The translations under genes and the position numbers were made by a program. A stretch of 64,000 nt of DNA, from positions 744,001 to 808,000 of the forward strand of contig NZ_JAHUZE010000002.1 in assembly GCF_019218265.1 (NCBI RefSeq), in the 5' to 3' direction. The DNA is from Maritimibacter dapengensis (GTDB taxonomy: Bacteria; Pseudomonadota; Alphaproteobacteria; Rhodobacterales; Rhodobacteraceae). Shown here piece by piece: positions 7,364 to 15,762 of this stretch. How positions within the stretch are numbered: the first letter of the stretch is position 1; every line of letters starts with the position of its first letter. The notes under the pieces were generated by a model. That model was not told the DNA's origin. It ran no database searches and saw only the letters and a program-made list of their open reading frames with translations.

Positions 7364-9385
7364 TCAGCCGATCAGGTCCCTGACCTTGCCCGCTACCGCC
7401 TCCGGCGTGATGCCGAATTCTTCGTAGAGCGTGGGGGCAGGCGCCGACGCCCCGAACCCTTCCATGCCGACGAATCCGGCCTTCTTCTCGGACCCGCGCT
7501 CGCCGAGAAGCCAGCGGTCCCAGCCGCCGTCGCGCAGTGCGGCTTCCACGGCCACGCGCACCGGGCCAGGGGGCAGGATCTTGCGCCGGTAGGCGTCGTC
7601 CTGTTCCGCGAAGAGTTCCATGCAAGGCATTGAAACCACACGCGTTCCGATGCCCGCTTCCTGAAGGATGTCGCGCGCTTTCATCGCGATCTCGACCTCC
7701 GACCCGGTGGCGATCAGCACGGCCTGCCGCTTGCCTTCTGCCTCGGCCAGCACATAGGCGCCTTTCGTGACGAGGTTGGAGTTCCTGTGCTCCGTGCGCA
7801 GGGTCGGAAGCCCCTGACGCGACAGGGCCAGAACGCTCGGCGTCTTCTGTGAGGTCAGCGCGATCTCCCATGCTTCCGCCGTCTCGATCGTGTCGCAGGG
7901 TCGGAAGGTGTAAGAGTTTGGAGTCGCACGACAAATCGCCAGATGCTCGACCGGCTGGTGGGTCGGCCCGTCCTCGCCAAGTCCGATGGAATCGTGGGTC
8001 ATGACATAGGTGACCGGGATACCCATGAGGCTCGAGAGCCGCATCGCGCCCCGCGCATAATCGACGAAAGCCATGAAGGTCCCGCCATAGGGGCGAATAC
8101 CGCCGTGAAGCACCAGACCATTCATGATCGCGGCCATGCCATGTTCGCGGATGCCGTAATGCACGTAACGGCCTTTACGGTTCTTCACATCGAAGATGCC
8201 AAGATCGGCCGTCAACGTGTTGTTCGATCCGGTAAGGTCCGCCGAACCGCCGATGTTTTCCGGCATGATCGGGTTCACGACTTCGAGCACCATTTCAGAC
8301 GATTTCCGGGTCGCAACCTTCGGAGCTTCCTCGGAAATCTGTTTTTTCAGCGCTTTGATGCGGGCCGACAGCTTTTTCGACGGTTCAAGATTGAAGACCC
8401 GGTTGAACTCTTTCTGGCGCTGGTCGGACAAGTCCGCGAACCGGCCTTCCCAGGCCTTGCGATCCTCGGCCCCGCGCTCGCCGATCGCTTTCCACTGGCT
8501 CGCGATCTCGTTGGGGATGGTGAAGGCGGGATGCGGCCAGTCGTAGATCTTGCGCAGCTTGACGATCTCGTCCTCGCCCAGCGGCGAGCCATGCGCCTTT
8601 GCCGTGTCCTGCTTGGACGAACCGAAGCCGATATGCGTCTTGCAGTCGATCATCGTCGGCTTCTTGGACTTTTTCGCCTCGGTCAGAACGCGGTCGATGT
8701 CGTCCGGGTCGTGGCCGTCACAGGCTAGCACCTGCCAACCTGCCGCCTGGAAGCGTTTACGCTGGTCGGTGATGTCCGAGAGCGTCACCTCACCGTCGAT
8801 GGAGATCGAGTTGTTGTCCCACAACACGATCAGTTTCGAGAGTTTCTGTTTGCCAGCAAAACCAATGGCTTCGTGGCTGATACCCTCCATTAGGCAACCG
8901 TCGCCCGCGATCACGTAGGTGTAGTGATCCTGCACCTTCTTGCCGAAGCGTGCGCGCAGCATTTCCTCGGCGGTGGCCATACCCACGGCTGTCGAGATCC
9001 CCTGACCCAGAGGCCCGGTCGTCGTCTCGATCCCCTGCGCATGCCCGTATTCCGGGTGGCCGGCGGTCTTTGCGCCCCATTGACGGAAATTCTTGATCTC
9101 CTCGATGGTCATGTCTTCGTAACCCGTAAGGTGCAGAAGCGCATAGATCAGCATCGAGCCATGGCCCGCCGACAGAACGAACCGGTCGCGGTCGGGCCAG
9201 TCGGGGCGGGACGGATCGAATTTCAGGTGTTTCTCGAAAAGCACCGTGGCGACATCCGCCATGCCCATCGGCATGCCGGGGTGGCCGGAATTGGCGGCCT
9301 GAACGGCGTCCACGGCCAACATGCGGATCGCGGCCGCTTTCATCCAATGGTCGGGGTGTTTTTCGCGAAGGGCGGGAATGTCCAC
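7364..9385 (-). CDS. tkt: Transketolase
   Basis: A 673-residue thiamine-diphosphate enzyme that transfers two-carbon ketol units between sugar phosphates (pentose phosphate pathway and Calvin-type interconversions). Visible motifs are [10 protein letters not shown] near residue 34, the ThDP/Mg site [13 protein letters not shown] near 160 running to WDNNS, and the second-domain signature [14 protein letters not shown] near residue 475. The open frame extends further upstream, but the family N-terminus matches the GTG at 9383-9385, preceded by AAAGGA. It is monocistronic as far as can be seen, with a strong terminator just downstream, and shares the minus strand with the two gap genes. Confidence 0.95.
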   Translation of the reverse strand: MDIPALREKHPDHWMKAAAIRMLAVDAVQAANSGHPGMPMGMADVATVLFEKHLKFDPSRPDWPDRDRFVLSAGHGSMLIYALLHLTGYEDMTIEEIKNFRQWGAKTAGHPEYGHAQGIETTTGPLGQGISTAVGMATAEEMLRARFGKKVQDHYTYVIAGDGCLMEGISHEAIGFAGKQKLSKLIVLWDNNSISIDGEVTLSDITDQRKRFQAAGWQVLACDGHDPDDIDRVLTEAKKSKKPTMIDCKTHIGFGSSKQDTAKAHGSPLGEDEIVKLRKIYDWPHPAFTIPNEIASQWKAIGERGAEDRKAWEGRFADLSDQRQKEFNRVFNLEPSKKLSARIKALKKQISEEAPKVATRKSSEMVLEVVNPIMPENIGGSADLTGSNNTLTADLGIFDVKNRKGRYVHYGIREHGMAAIMNGLVLHGGIRPYGGTFMAFVDYARGAMRLSSLMGIPVTYVMTHDSIGLGEDGPTHQPVEHLAICRATPNSYTFRPCDTIETAEAWEIALTSQKTPSVLALSRQGLPTLRTEHRNSNLVTKGAYVLAEAEGKRQAVLIATGSEVEIAMKARDILQEAGIGTRVVSMPCMELFAEQDDAYRRKILPPGPVRVAVEAALRDGGWDRWLLGERGSEKKAGFVGMEGFGASAPAPTLYEEFGITPEAVAGKVRDLIG

Positions 9386-9608
9386 GGGGGCAATCCTTTT
9401 TGTGATGAGTGCGCTGTGCGGTCGGTTTAACAGCCAATTGGGCGAGATCAAGCGCGACCTCCAAGTGGTTGAGGCAAAAGGGGCGCATTCCCGCCGGGCA
9501 TGGGATAGGATCGCAACAGGGAGCGCCGCAATCCGATTCGTGGCCCGCTTGCATGCAGGCCCATGGCGCGGCAAACTCCCTCAAAGGTAGAAAAGGGACA
9601 GGCGGAGC

Positions 9609-10112
9609 ATGAGCGAGATTTCCGAGCTACAATCACGCATCGCGACTGCATTGGACAGGATCGGCGCGGGGGTCGAAAGGCTGGACAGCAGCGCAGGTGC
9701 CGAGCCGGGCGACACGTCCGAGGTCGATGCGTTGCGCGCGCAACTCGAAGAGGAGCGCACGGCGAACGCCCAACTCGAGGAGCGGGTTCGCACCATCAAG
9801 GATACGCAGGACGGCACCGTGGAGCGGCTGACGAGCGATGTCGAGAGGCTTTCTAACCTGTTGTCCACGCAGGAAGAAACCGTCGCGAGACTGGCGCGGG
9901 CCAACGAGGAACTACGCAAGAACAACGGTGAATTGCGCAAAGCGATCAGCGACGGCGTGGCGGAGCCGCATCTCGTGAACAAGGCGATGATGACGGAACT
10001 CGAGGCACTGCGCGTGGCGCAGAGCGCCGACCGGGCCGAGATCGACGCGGTTCTGGGCGAGTTGAACGCAATGATCGAAGCCGGACAGGGAAAGGAGGCC
10101 GAGGATGCCTGA
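9609..10112 (+). CDS. Coiled-coil protein encoded immediately before zapA
   Basis: A 167-residue acidic protein composed almost entirely of heptad-like sequence (about residues 38-118: long runs of Glu, Arg, Leu and Asn, no Cys), so a parallel coiled coil is expected. There is no signal peptide or membrane helix. It overlaps the zapA start by eight bases, which implies translational coupling and a linked role, perhaps in division-ring or envelope work, but no known family is recognisable to me. The start at 9609 follows AAAGGGA. The 223-base gap back to tkt shows no other gene. Confidence 0.75.
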   Translation: MSEISELQSRIATALDRIGAGVERLDSSAGAEPGDTSEVDALRAQLEEERTANAQLEERVRTIKDTQDGTVERLTSDVERLSNLLSTQEETVARLARANEELRKNNGELRKAISDGVAEPHLVNKAMMTELEALRVAQSADRAEIDAVLGELNAMIEAGQGKEAEDA

Positions 10113-10470
10113 GGTGACAATCGCCGTCGGTGGCCGGGACTTTCAGGTGGCCTGTGCAGAGGGCGAAGAGCATTACCTGAAATCCGCGGCCGCCATGCTG
10201 GATGCCGAGGCGCAGACCATGCTGAGCCAGATCCGGCACCTGACCGAAAGCCGCCTTCTTCTCATGGCCGGATTGATGCTTGCTGACAAAACGGCGGGAC
10301 TCGACGACACGTTGAAGCTTGCCGAGCGCAAGATCGCGTCTCTCGAGGCGGAACTGGCCGAGGCGCGGGCGGCGACCGGAGGTGTTCCCGAAGCCGTTAC
10401 CGATACGCTGTCCGAGCTTGCGGCGCGGGCCGAAGCGATTGCCGATCAGGTCGAGAGCAAAGCAAGCTGA
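10105..10470 (+). CDS. zapA: Cell division protein ZapA
   Basis: A 121-residue ZapA-family protein. It opens with the typical beta-hairpin PEVTIAVGGRDFQVAC and EEHYLKSAAAMLDAEA, then a long C-terminal helix (about residues 35-118) that forms the coiled-coil dimer/tetramer. ZapA binds FtsZ and bundles its filaments at midcell. Translation is coupled to the preceding coiled-coil gene by an eight-base overlap. A hairpin terminator follows within 25 bases. Confidence 0.88.
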   Translation: MPEVTIAVGGRDFQVACAEGEEHYLKSAAAMLDAEAQTMLSQIRHLTESRLLLMAGLMLADKTAGLDDTLKLAERKIASLEAELAEARAATGGVPEAVTDTLSELAARAEAIADQVESKAS

Positions 10471-10489
10471 TTGGACCAATAGACATGAA

Positions 10490-10523
10490 AAAAAGCGCGT
10501 GGGTGATGGCCCGCGCGCTTTTT
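10490..10523. terminator. Bidirectional terminator between zapA and grx
   Basis: Perfect 10-bp stem AAAAAGCGCG / CGCGCTTTTT with a 14-base loop, placed between two convergent genes. Confidence 0.85.
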
Positions 10524-10543
10524 CGTTTGGGTCGTTCCGACGG

Positions 10544-10903
10544 TCAGGCGTTCGCTTCGCGGATCTTGTCGGCGGCTTCCTTGGAATAGGTGATGCCCTT
10601 GTCTTCGAAAAGCTGGTCCAGCTCGCCCGACAGCGTCATCTCGGTGATGATGTCGCAGCCGCCGACGAACTCGCCCTTGACGTAAAGCTGCGGGATCGTC
10701 GGCCAGTCGGAATATTCCTTGATGCCCTGGCGGATTTCCTCGTCTGCCAGCACGTTCACGTCCTGAAAGTCGACGCCCATGAAGTTGAGAACGCCTGCAA
10801 CGCGGGACGAGAACCCGCATTGCGGCATGTCTTTCGTGCCCTTCATGTAGAGCACCACGTCGTTTGACGTGACGGTGGTCTGAATTGTGTCTTGTGCGGT
10901 CAT
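10544..10903 (-). CDS. grxD: Monothiol glutaredoxin (Grx4/GrxD type)
   Basis: A 119-residue monothiol glutaredoxin with the CGFS active site (residues 29-32, KDMPQCGFSSR). It also has the glutathione- and partner-binding segments WPTIPQLYVKGEFVGGCDI. These proteins carry a glutathione-ligated [2Fe-2S] cluster and pass it to targets, commonly as a heterocomplex with BolA. The BolA gene lies 16 bases upstream on the same strand, so the pair is probably one operon. The start at 10903 is the ATG of MTAQDTIQ; upstream reading through the BolA region is not a real extension. Confidence 0.95.
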   Translation of the reverse strand: MTAQDTIQTTVTSNDVVLYMKGTKDMPQCGFSSRVAGVLNFMGVDFQDVNVLADEEIRQGIKEYSDWPTIPQLYVKGEFVGGCDIITEMTLSGELDQLFEDKGITYSKEAADKIREANA

Positions 10904-10919
10904 ATCGGTCCTCGTCGGA

Positions 10920-11162
10920 TCAGTCGGGGGCTTTGGTGGTGAGCGCGAGCGCGTGCAGGTCGCCGTTGGGTCCGTCCATCTTGCCCTTGAGGGCGGCATA
11001 GACGGCGCGTTGCTGCTGAACGCGGTTCATGCCCTTGAAACTCGCGTCGATCACCTCGGCGGCCCAGTGGTTGCCGTCGCCGGCGAGGTCGGTGATGGTG
11101 ATTTTTGCGTCCGGAAATTCCGCGCGGATCAGCGCTTCGATTTCCGTTCCTTCCATGGCCAT
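10920..11162 (-). CDS. BolA family protein
   Basis: An 80-residue BolA/IbaG-type protein. It contains the family helix-turn elements ALIRAEFPDAKITITDLAGDG, NHWAAEVIDASFKGMNRVQQQ and the C-terminal DLHALALTTKAP with the conserved His. BolA proteins partner with CGFS glutaredoxins in iron-sulfur cluster handling and iron signalling. The grxD gene follows 16 bases downstream. Two ATGs, two codons apart, are possible; GGGGAG lies upstream of both. Confidence 0.9.
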   Translation of the reverse strand: MAMEGTEIEALIRAEFPDAKITITDLAGDGNHWAAEVIDASFKGMNRVQQQRAVYAALKGKMDGPNGDLHALALTTKAPD

Positions 11163-11230
11163 GAATGTATGTCTCCCCGGTTCTACCCTCAGATGTAGAG
11201 GGCGTGGAGACCGGCTGCAAGGGCGGGACG

Positions 11231-11740
11231 CTATACGAAGTCGCGCAGTTTCGGGAGAAATGTGGCGAGCCGTTGGGGTGCATCCGATTTGACGAAAGCG
11301 GCGAGGCTGTCTTCGGTCCAGCCGTCGTCGGGCGCATAGGCCTCGAGCAAGGCTTCGCGCTCGGCCTCATAGCTGTCGGGAAGGTCGAGCCGTTCGGCGA
11401 CGAGCAGGAGCTCGATCCCGTCATGGACCCGGCGCATCGCGGCGAAGGCATCGAGCATCGGGGCGGTGATCGCGGGCGTGTTGGCCCATGTGTCGCCCTC
11501 GAACAGCTCCTGCGTCACGCGCTGACCCGCCCCGCGGCATTCGTAGATCACGCATCCCTTGAACCCTTCGGCTTCGAGGTGTCCGTAATGCTTGCACCCG
11601 AGGCCGCCGTCGAGGTTCGGGCAGGGCAGGCCCGCAGGTTTGTCGATCGCGAAATCCTCACCCGCATCGAAGGCGAGCGCAATACAGCACAGGGCGGCGC
11701 AATTGGCGCAATCAGAGGTCATGTCGGGGATATGGGCCAT
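11231..11740 (-). CDS. Cysteine-rich protein, possible metal binding
   Basis: A 169-residue protein whose N-terminal half carries clustered cysteines: C-x2-C-x3-CC at the start (CANCAALCC), CPNL, GCKHYGH and GCVIYECRGAGQ. This spacing suggests a zinc or iron-sulfur site. The C-terminal half is helical and acidic and lacks cysteines. Similar sequences occur as stand-alone proteins or next to pentapeptide repeats in other bacteria, with no established role. It ends 68 bases before the BolA start on the same strand. The start is uncertain: ATGs at 11740 and 11722 are both possible and neither has a clear ribosome-binding site. Confidence 0.7.
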   Translation of the reverse strand: MAHIPDMTSDCANCAALCCIALAFDAGEDFAIDKPAGLPCPNLDGGLGCKHYGHLEAEGFKGCVIYECRGAGQRVTQELFEGDTWANTPAITAPMLDAFAAMRRVHDGIELLLVAERLDLPDSYEAEREALLEAYAPDDGWTEDSLAAFVKSDAPQRLATFLPKLRDFV

Positions 11741-11819
11741 GCGGCAGATTTGGACCGGCGCGGCGATCTGCGCAAGGGGTGTTGACCCTCACGCGGCGTG
11801 AGGGCGCATTGATCGGGCC

Positions 11820-12572
11820 ATGAGTGAGCGAATCGAAGACTACACGGTGGGCGAACTGGCCCGGATCGCAGGCGTAACGGTCAGGATGCTGCACCATTAC
11901 GACGAGATCGGGTTGCTGTCGCCGGCCTGGATCGCACCGAACGGCTATCGCTACTACGGGCGGGCCGAAGCGGAACGGCTGCAGGAAATCCTGGCGCTGA
12001 AGGCGGGTGGCGTGCCGTTGGCTGAGATCGGGGCCATGCTGGACGACGGTGACCGGCTGGCGCGGCTGATCGCCCACCGTGCGCGGCTGGAACGCGAAGC
12101 GTCGAAGGTCGCTGGAATGATCGAAACGCTCGATGCAACGATAGAGACCGAGAGGAAAGGACGCATCATGGCGACCGACAAACTTTATTGGCCACACGCG
12201 CCGGAACGACAGGCCGAGCACGAAGCCTGGTTGGTGGACACCTATGGCAACTGGATGGCCGAGGCGATTGCGGCCTCGAAAGCGCATCTGGAGAAGGCGC
12301 CGGAGGGCATGGAGGGCAAGATGGACGCGCTGCGTGACATCGAAGCGGCGTTGGTCGCGGCGTATGAAGGCGGCCTCGCTCCGGAAGATGCGGACGTGAC
12401 GGCGCACCGCGACTGGGTCGCGGGCATGTGGGGAAGGGATTGTTCGCCAGACGCCCATGCAGGTCTGGCCAACATGTACCTGTCGCATCCGGAGTTCGTC
12501 GCCCGATACGAGGCGTTGTCTCCGGGGTTCAGCCAGTGGTTGCCCGCAGCGATCAAGGCTGGGGCGCGCTGA
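11820..12572 (+). CDS. MerR-family regulator with TipAS-like effector domain
   Basis: A 250-residue protein. Residues 7-75 are a MerR winged helix (YTVGELARIAGVTVRMLHHYD, IGLLSPAWIAPNGYRYY), followed by a dimerisation helix to about 110. A TipAS-like alpha-helical domain fills residues 125-250. TipA-type regulators bind drugs or peptides and activate multidrug-tolerance genes, and a short-form product may start internally; MATDKLYW at about residue 116 is preceded by AGAGGAAAGG, consistent with that. No target gene is adjacent on the same strand. The start codon follows no strong ribosome-binding site, so expression may be low. Confidence 0.85.
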   Translation: MSERIEDYTVGELARIAGVTVRMLHHYDEIGLLSPAWIAPNGYRYYGRAEAERLQEILALKAGGVPLAEIGAMLDDGDRLARLIAHRARLEREASKVAGMIETLDATIETERKGRIMATDKLYWPHAPERQAEHEAWLVDTYGNWMAEAIAASKAHLEKAPEGMEGKMDALRDIEAALVAAYEGGLAPEDADVTAHRDWVAGMWGRDCSPDAHAGLANMYLSHPEFVARYEALSPGFSQWLPAAIKAGAR

Positions 12573-12578
12573 CGCGCG

Positions 12579-12625
12579 CGCAAGGGGCCAGCCCCTTGCG
12601 GTGGTCCCGTGTGACACGGGACCAC
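12579..12625. terminator. Tandem hairpins after the MerR gene
   Basis: Two adjacent perfect inverted repeats: GCAAGGGGC/GCCCCTTGC at 12580-12599 and GTGGTCCCGTGT/ACGGGACCAC at 12601-12625. They lie between the convergent MerR and dihydrofolate-reductase-like genes. Neither has a T-run directly after it, although TATTTTT follows 12 bases further on. Confidence 0.6.
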
Positions 12626-12660
12626 CTATCCCCGAAGTATTTTTCGAACAATGAAAGGGA

Positions 12661-13191
12661 TCAGGTCAGGCGGAAGGCCTGGTAGATGGTGCCTTCACCG
12701 TAGTCTTTCGTGTCGATCAGTCTTGTGCCGGGGCTGAAGGTGACGGAGGCGAAGAGCGGCGTGCCGGTGCCCAGAAGGATCGGCGCGCGTTTCAATCGGA
12801 TCTCGTCGATCAGCCCGTTGTCGAGCGCCCAGCCCGCGAAGGTGCCGCCACCGCAGATATAGAGCGGGGCGGTGGCCTCTTGTTTCAGGTGTTCGATCAG
12901 GGTCCGGGCGGAGTCGCGCGGCGTGATCGTGACCGCGTCGTCGGGGATGTCGAGGCCATCGGAGACCACGTGGCAGTCCATGGGGTCATATGGGTTCGCG
13001 CCCGGTTTCATGCCGAAACCGTAGCCGAATTCGTAGGTGGCGCGGCCCATGATGGCCGTGCCGTAGGTGGCGAGGCGTGCGCGGTAATCGTCGACCACCG
13101 GGCCCTCGAAAGGAAACCGCGAGGCGTCTGCGTTCGGCCCCGAGATGAAGCCGTCGGCGGAGACCGCCACGTCATAGATGAGAGGTTGCAT
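12661..13191 (-). CDS. Dihydrofolate reductase/RibD C-terminal-like protein
   Basis: A 176-residue protein of the DHFR-like RibD_C family. It has the N-terminal strand and loop YDVAVSADGFISGP and the cofactor-binding regions AIMGRATYEFG and LYICGGGTFAGW. A final segment, DEIRLKRAPILLGTGTPLF, matches the family. These proteins bind NADPH, but most stand-alone members have unknown substrates, and dedicated folate reduction is not implied. AGGAG is six bases upstream of the ATG at 13191. It follows purL on the same strand, but two hairpins lie in the 131 bases between them. Confidence 0.85.
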   Translation of the reverse strand: MQPLIYDVAVSADGFISGPNADASRFPFEGPVVDDYRARLATYGTAIMGRATYEFGYGFGMKPGANPYDPMDCHVVSDGLDIPDDAVTITPRDSARTLIEHLKQEATAPLYICGGGTFAGWALDNGLIDEIRLKRAPILLGTGTPLFASVTFSPGTRLIDTKDYGEGTIYQAFRLT

Positions 13192-13209
13192 GAATGCTCC
13201 TGCGTTCAG

Positions 13210-13255
13210 GTAAGTCCTTGGCCCCGGTCGGGGCCGATTATGCGAATGGACTTAC
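13210..13255. repeat. Nested inverted repeat upstream of the DHFR-like gene
   Basis: Outer arms GTAAGTCC (13210-13217) and GGACTTAC (13248-13255) enclose an inner palindrome GGCCCCGGTCGGGGCC (13220-13235). It lies 19 bases upstream of the DHFR-like start on the minus strand, so it would fold in that leader. Confidence 0.5.
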
Positions 13256-13280
13256 TTGATCACCGTCAGGGCACTCCTCT

Positions 13281-13312
13281 GGATGCGCGGACGTTAGCAC
13301 GGCCGCGCATCC
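13281..13312 (-). terminator. Hairpin after purL
   Basis: A 10-bp stem GGATGCGCGG / CCGCGCATCC with a 12-base loop, 10 bases past the purL stop. It lacks a T-run, so it may stabilise the 3' end rather than terminate. Confidence 0.55.
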
Positions 13313-13322
13313 CGCGACAGGG

Positions 13323-15488
13323 TCAGGTCGCTTTCTCGGCGAAGCTTGTGCGGAAGGTTTCCGCAAGGTCCGCGAGGGGCGCTTCGGATCCGCCGTATTT
13401 GACGGTGTCGCCGGTGAATTTGCCGACCGCTTCCATATGAACGCCAGCTTTGCCCGCCTCGATCATCAGCGCCTCGGCCTGATCGAAGTTGCAGGCGATC
13501 AGGTAGCGCGCCTGATCCTCGCCAAAGAGTGTCGCGGTGTCGTCCGAGTCGAGGTTGACGCCGACGCCCGCGGCCTCGGCCATCTCGAAGGCCGCAAGCG
13601 CGAGGCCGCCGTCGGAGAGATCGGTGCAGGCCTTTATCATTTCGCGGTTGGCGCGGATGAAATCGCCGTTCTTCTTTTCGGCTGCGAGGTCCACATGTGG
13701 CGCGTCACCGTCTTCGCGGTTGAACACTTCATAGAGCAGCGCGGATTGTCCGAGGTGCCCGGCGGTCGTGCCGACGACGAGAGCGACATGGCCTTCGCGG
13801 ACTTCGCCACCGATCAGATCGTTGTCGAGGTTTTTCAAAAGCCCCACGGCCCCGATGGTGGGGGTCGGCAGGATGCCTTTGCCATCGGTTTCGTTGTAGA
13901 GCGAGACGTTGCCGGAGACGATCGGCATGTCGAGGAAGGCGACGGCTTCACCGATCCCTTTCAGGGCACCCACGAACTGACCCATGATCTCGGGCTTTTC
14001 CGGGTTGCCGAAGTTGAGGTTGTCGGTGGTGGCGAGCGGTGTGGCACCCACGGCAGTGAGGTTGCGGTAGGCTTCCGCGACCGCCTGACGCCCGCCTTCG
14101 ACCGGGTTCGCCTTGACGTAGCGCGGGGTCACGTCCGAGGTGAAGGCGATCGCCTTGTCGGTGCCGTGGACGCGCACGATGCCGGCGCCCAGACCCGGAC
14201 GGCGCACCGTGTCGGCCATGACCATATGGTCATATTGCTCGTAGACCCACTGTTTGGCGGCGTAGTTCGGTGAGGCGATCAGCGCGCGCAGCCCGTCGAT
14301 CGGGTCGATGGAAGGCACGTCTTCGAGCGCGGCGGCGGGCGGTGTTTCCTCCCACGGGCGGTCGTATTCCGGGGCGTTGCCGGAGAGCGCGCGCAGCGGC
14401 AGGTCGGCGCGGCATTCGCCGCCGTGCATGATGAGGAAGCGGTCTTCGGGAATGGTTTCACCCACGATGGCGAAATCGAGGTCCCATTTGTCGAACACCG
14501 CGCGGGCGTCGGCTTCTTTTTCCGGGTTGAGGACCATGAGCATCCGCTCCTGGCTCTCGGACAGCATCATTTCGTAGGCTGTCATGTTTTCTTCGCGCTG
14601 GGGCACGTCGTCGAGGTTGAGCTTGATGCCCAGCTCGCCCTTGTCGCCCATCTCGACAGCAGAGCAGGTGAGACCGGCCGCGCCCATATCCTGGATCGAG
14701 ATGACGGCCCCGGTCTGCATGAGTTCCAGCGTCGCTTCCATCAGGCGTTTTTCGGTGAACGGGTCGCCGACCTGCACCGTGGGGCGTTTTTCCTCGATCG
14801 TGTCGTCAAATTCGGCGGAGGCCATGGTTGCCCCGCCGACGCCGTCGCGCCCGGTCTTGGCGCCGAGATAGACGACCGGCATCCCGATGCCCGACGCTGC
14901 GGAATAGAAGATCTTGTCGGTGTCGATCAGTCCCGCCGCGAACGCGTTCACAAGGCAGTTGCCGTTGTAGGCCGGGTGAAAGCGGACTTCGCCGCCCACC
15001 GTCGGCACGCCGAAGCAGTTGCCGTAGCCGCCGATCCCTTCGACCACACCATGCACGAGGCGTTTGGTCTTGGGGTGCTCGACTTCGCCGAACGACAGTG
15101 AGTTCATCGCCGCGATGGGCCGCGCGCCCATGGTGAACACGTCGCGCAGGATGCCGCCCACGCCGGTCGCCGCACCCTGGTAGGGTTCGATGTAGGACGG
15201 GTGGTTATGGCTCTCCATCTTGAAGACGATTGCTTGCCCGTCACCAATGTCGACGATGCCCGCGTTCTCGCCGGGTCCGCAAATGACCTGCGGGCCTTCG
15301 GTCGGAAGGGTGCGGAGCCATTTCTTGGAGGATTTGTAGGAACAATGCTCGTTCCACATGGCCGAGAAGATTCCGAGTTCGGTGAAGTTCGGTTCCCGAT
15401 TCAGGATACGCAGAATGTTCTGGTATTCATCGGGCTTGATCCCGTGGGCTTCGATGATCTCTTCGGTGATCTTGGGCTCTTCGGTCAC
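13323..15488 (-). CDS. purL: Phosphoribosylformylglycinamidine synthase subunit PurL
   Basis: A 721-residue small-type PurL that converts FGAR to FGAM with ATP and with ammonia supplied by PurQ via PurS (neither is in the window). Motifs include [20 protein letters not shown] near residue 35, the ATP/substrate segment [20 protein letters not shown] near 80, [16 protein letters not shown], and the second-half repeat [13 protein letters not shown]. The family N-terminus matches the GTG at 15486-15488. No strong ribosome-binding site precedes it beyond GGGACGGGAC. The upstream leader holds a terminator-like hairpin and a 19-codon frame. Confidence 0.95.
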   Translation of the reverse strand: MTEEPKITEEIIEAHGIKPDEYQNILRILNREPNFTELGIFSAMWNEHCSYKSSKKWLRTLPTEGPQVICGPGENAGIVDIGDGQAIVFKMESHNHPSYIEPYQGAATGVGGILRDVFTMGARPIAAMNSLSFGEVEHPKTKRLVHGVVEGIGGYGNCFGVPTVGGEVRFHPAYNGNCLVNAFAAGLIDTDKIFYSAASGIGMPVVYLGAKTGRDGVGGATMASAEFDDTIEEKRPTVQVGDPFTEKRLMEATLELMQTGAVISIQDMGAAGLTCSAVEMGDKGELGIKLNLDDVPQREENMTAYEMMLSESQERMLMVLNPEKEADARAVFDKWDLDFAIVGETIPEDRFLIMHGGECRADLPLRALSGNAPEYDRPWEETPPAAALEDVPSIDPIDGLRALIASPNYAAKQWVYEQYDHMVMADTVRRPGLGAGIVRVHGTDKAIAFTSDVTPRYVKANPVEGGRQAVAEAYRNLTAVGATPLATTDNLNFGNPEKPEIMGQFVGALKGIGEAVAFLDMPIVSGNVSLYNETDGKGILPTPTIGAVGLLKNLDNDLIGGEVREGHVALVVGTTAGHLGQSALLYEVFNREDGDAPHVDLAAEKKNGDFIRANREMIKACTDLSDGGLALAAFEMAEAAGVGVNLDSDDTATLFGEDQARYLIACNFDQAEALMIEAGKAGVHMEAVGKFTGDTVKYGGSEAPLADLAETFRTSFAEKAT

Positions 15489-15576
15489 GTCCCGTCCCCT
15501 GTGGCAGCTCGCGTTGCGTGCCTCATAAGGGATTGGCGGGTAAGGGGGAAGAGGATGCGCCTGACGTTTGGGCAAA

Positions 15577-15600
15577 AAAAAGACCGGGCGCGTAGCCCGG
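15577..15600 (-). terminator. Intrinsic terminator between the sulfotransferase-like gene and purL
   Basis: Stem CCGGGC / GCCCGG with a GCGTA loop, followed on the minus strand by TC and a run of eight T. Located in the purL leader. A second hairpin, CCGGTC/GACCGG, with a TTTT tail lies at 15624-15638. Confidence 0.8.
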
Positions 15601-15762
15601 CCATAGTCCAACAGGGAGGTAAAACCGGTCAGCGACCGGCTTCGATGGGGGAAATATGGGCGGGTTGCTCATCAAGCAAGCGTTTCATGCGCAATGCCGA
15701 TATGCGCGAGGCGCATAGCTTGTTGCGTGAGGCGCAAGTGTCTGAGTTGCCGCGTGTTCGGT

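Noticed and set aside
10471-10543. Possible 6S RNA after zapA
   Set aside because: 6S RNA often follows zapA, but only 73 bases are available here and they hold a bidirectional terminator.
12661-13191. Functional dihydrofolate reductase (folA)
   Set aside because: The sequence matches the RibD_C/DHFR-like group of unknown substrate, and no thyA or folate genes are adjacent.
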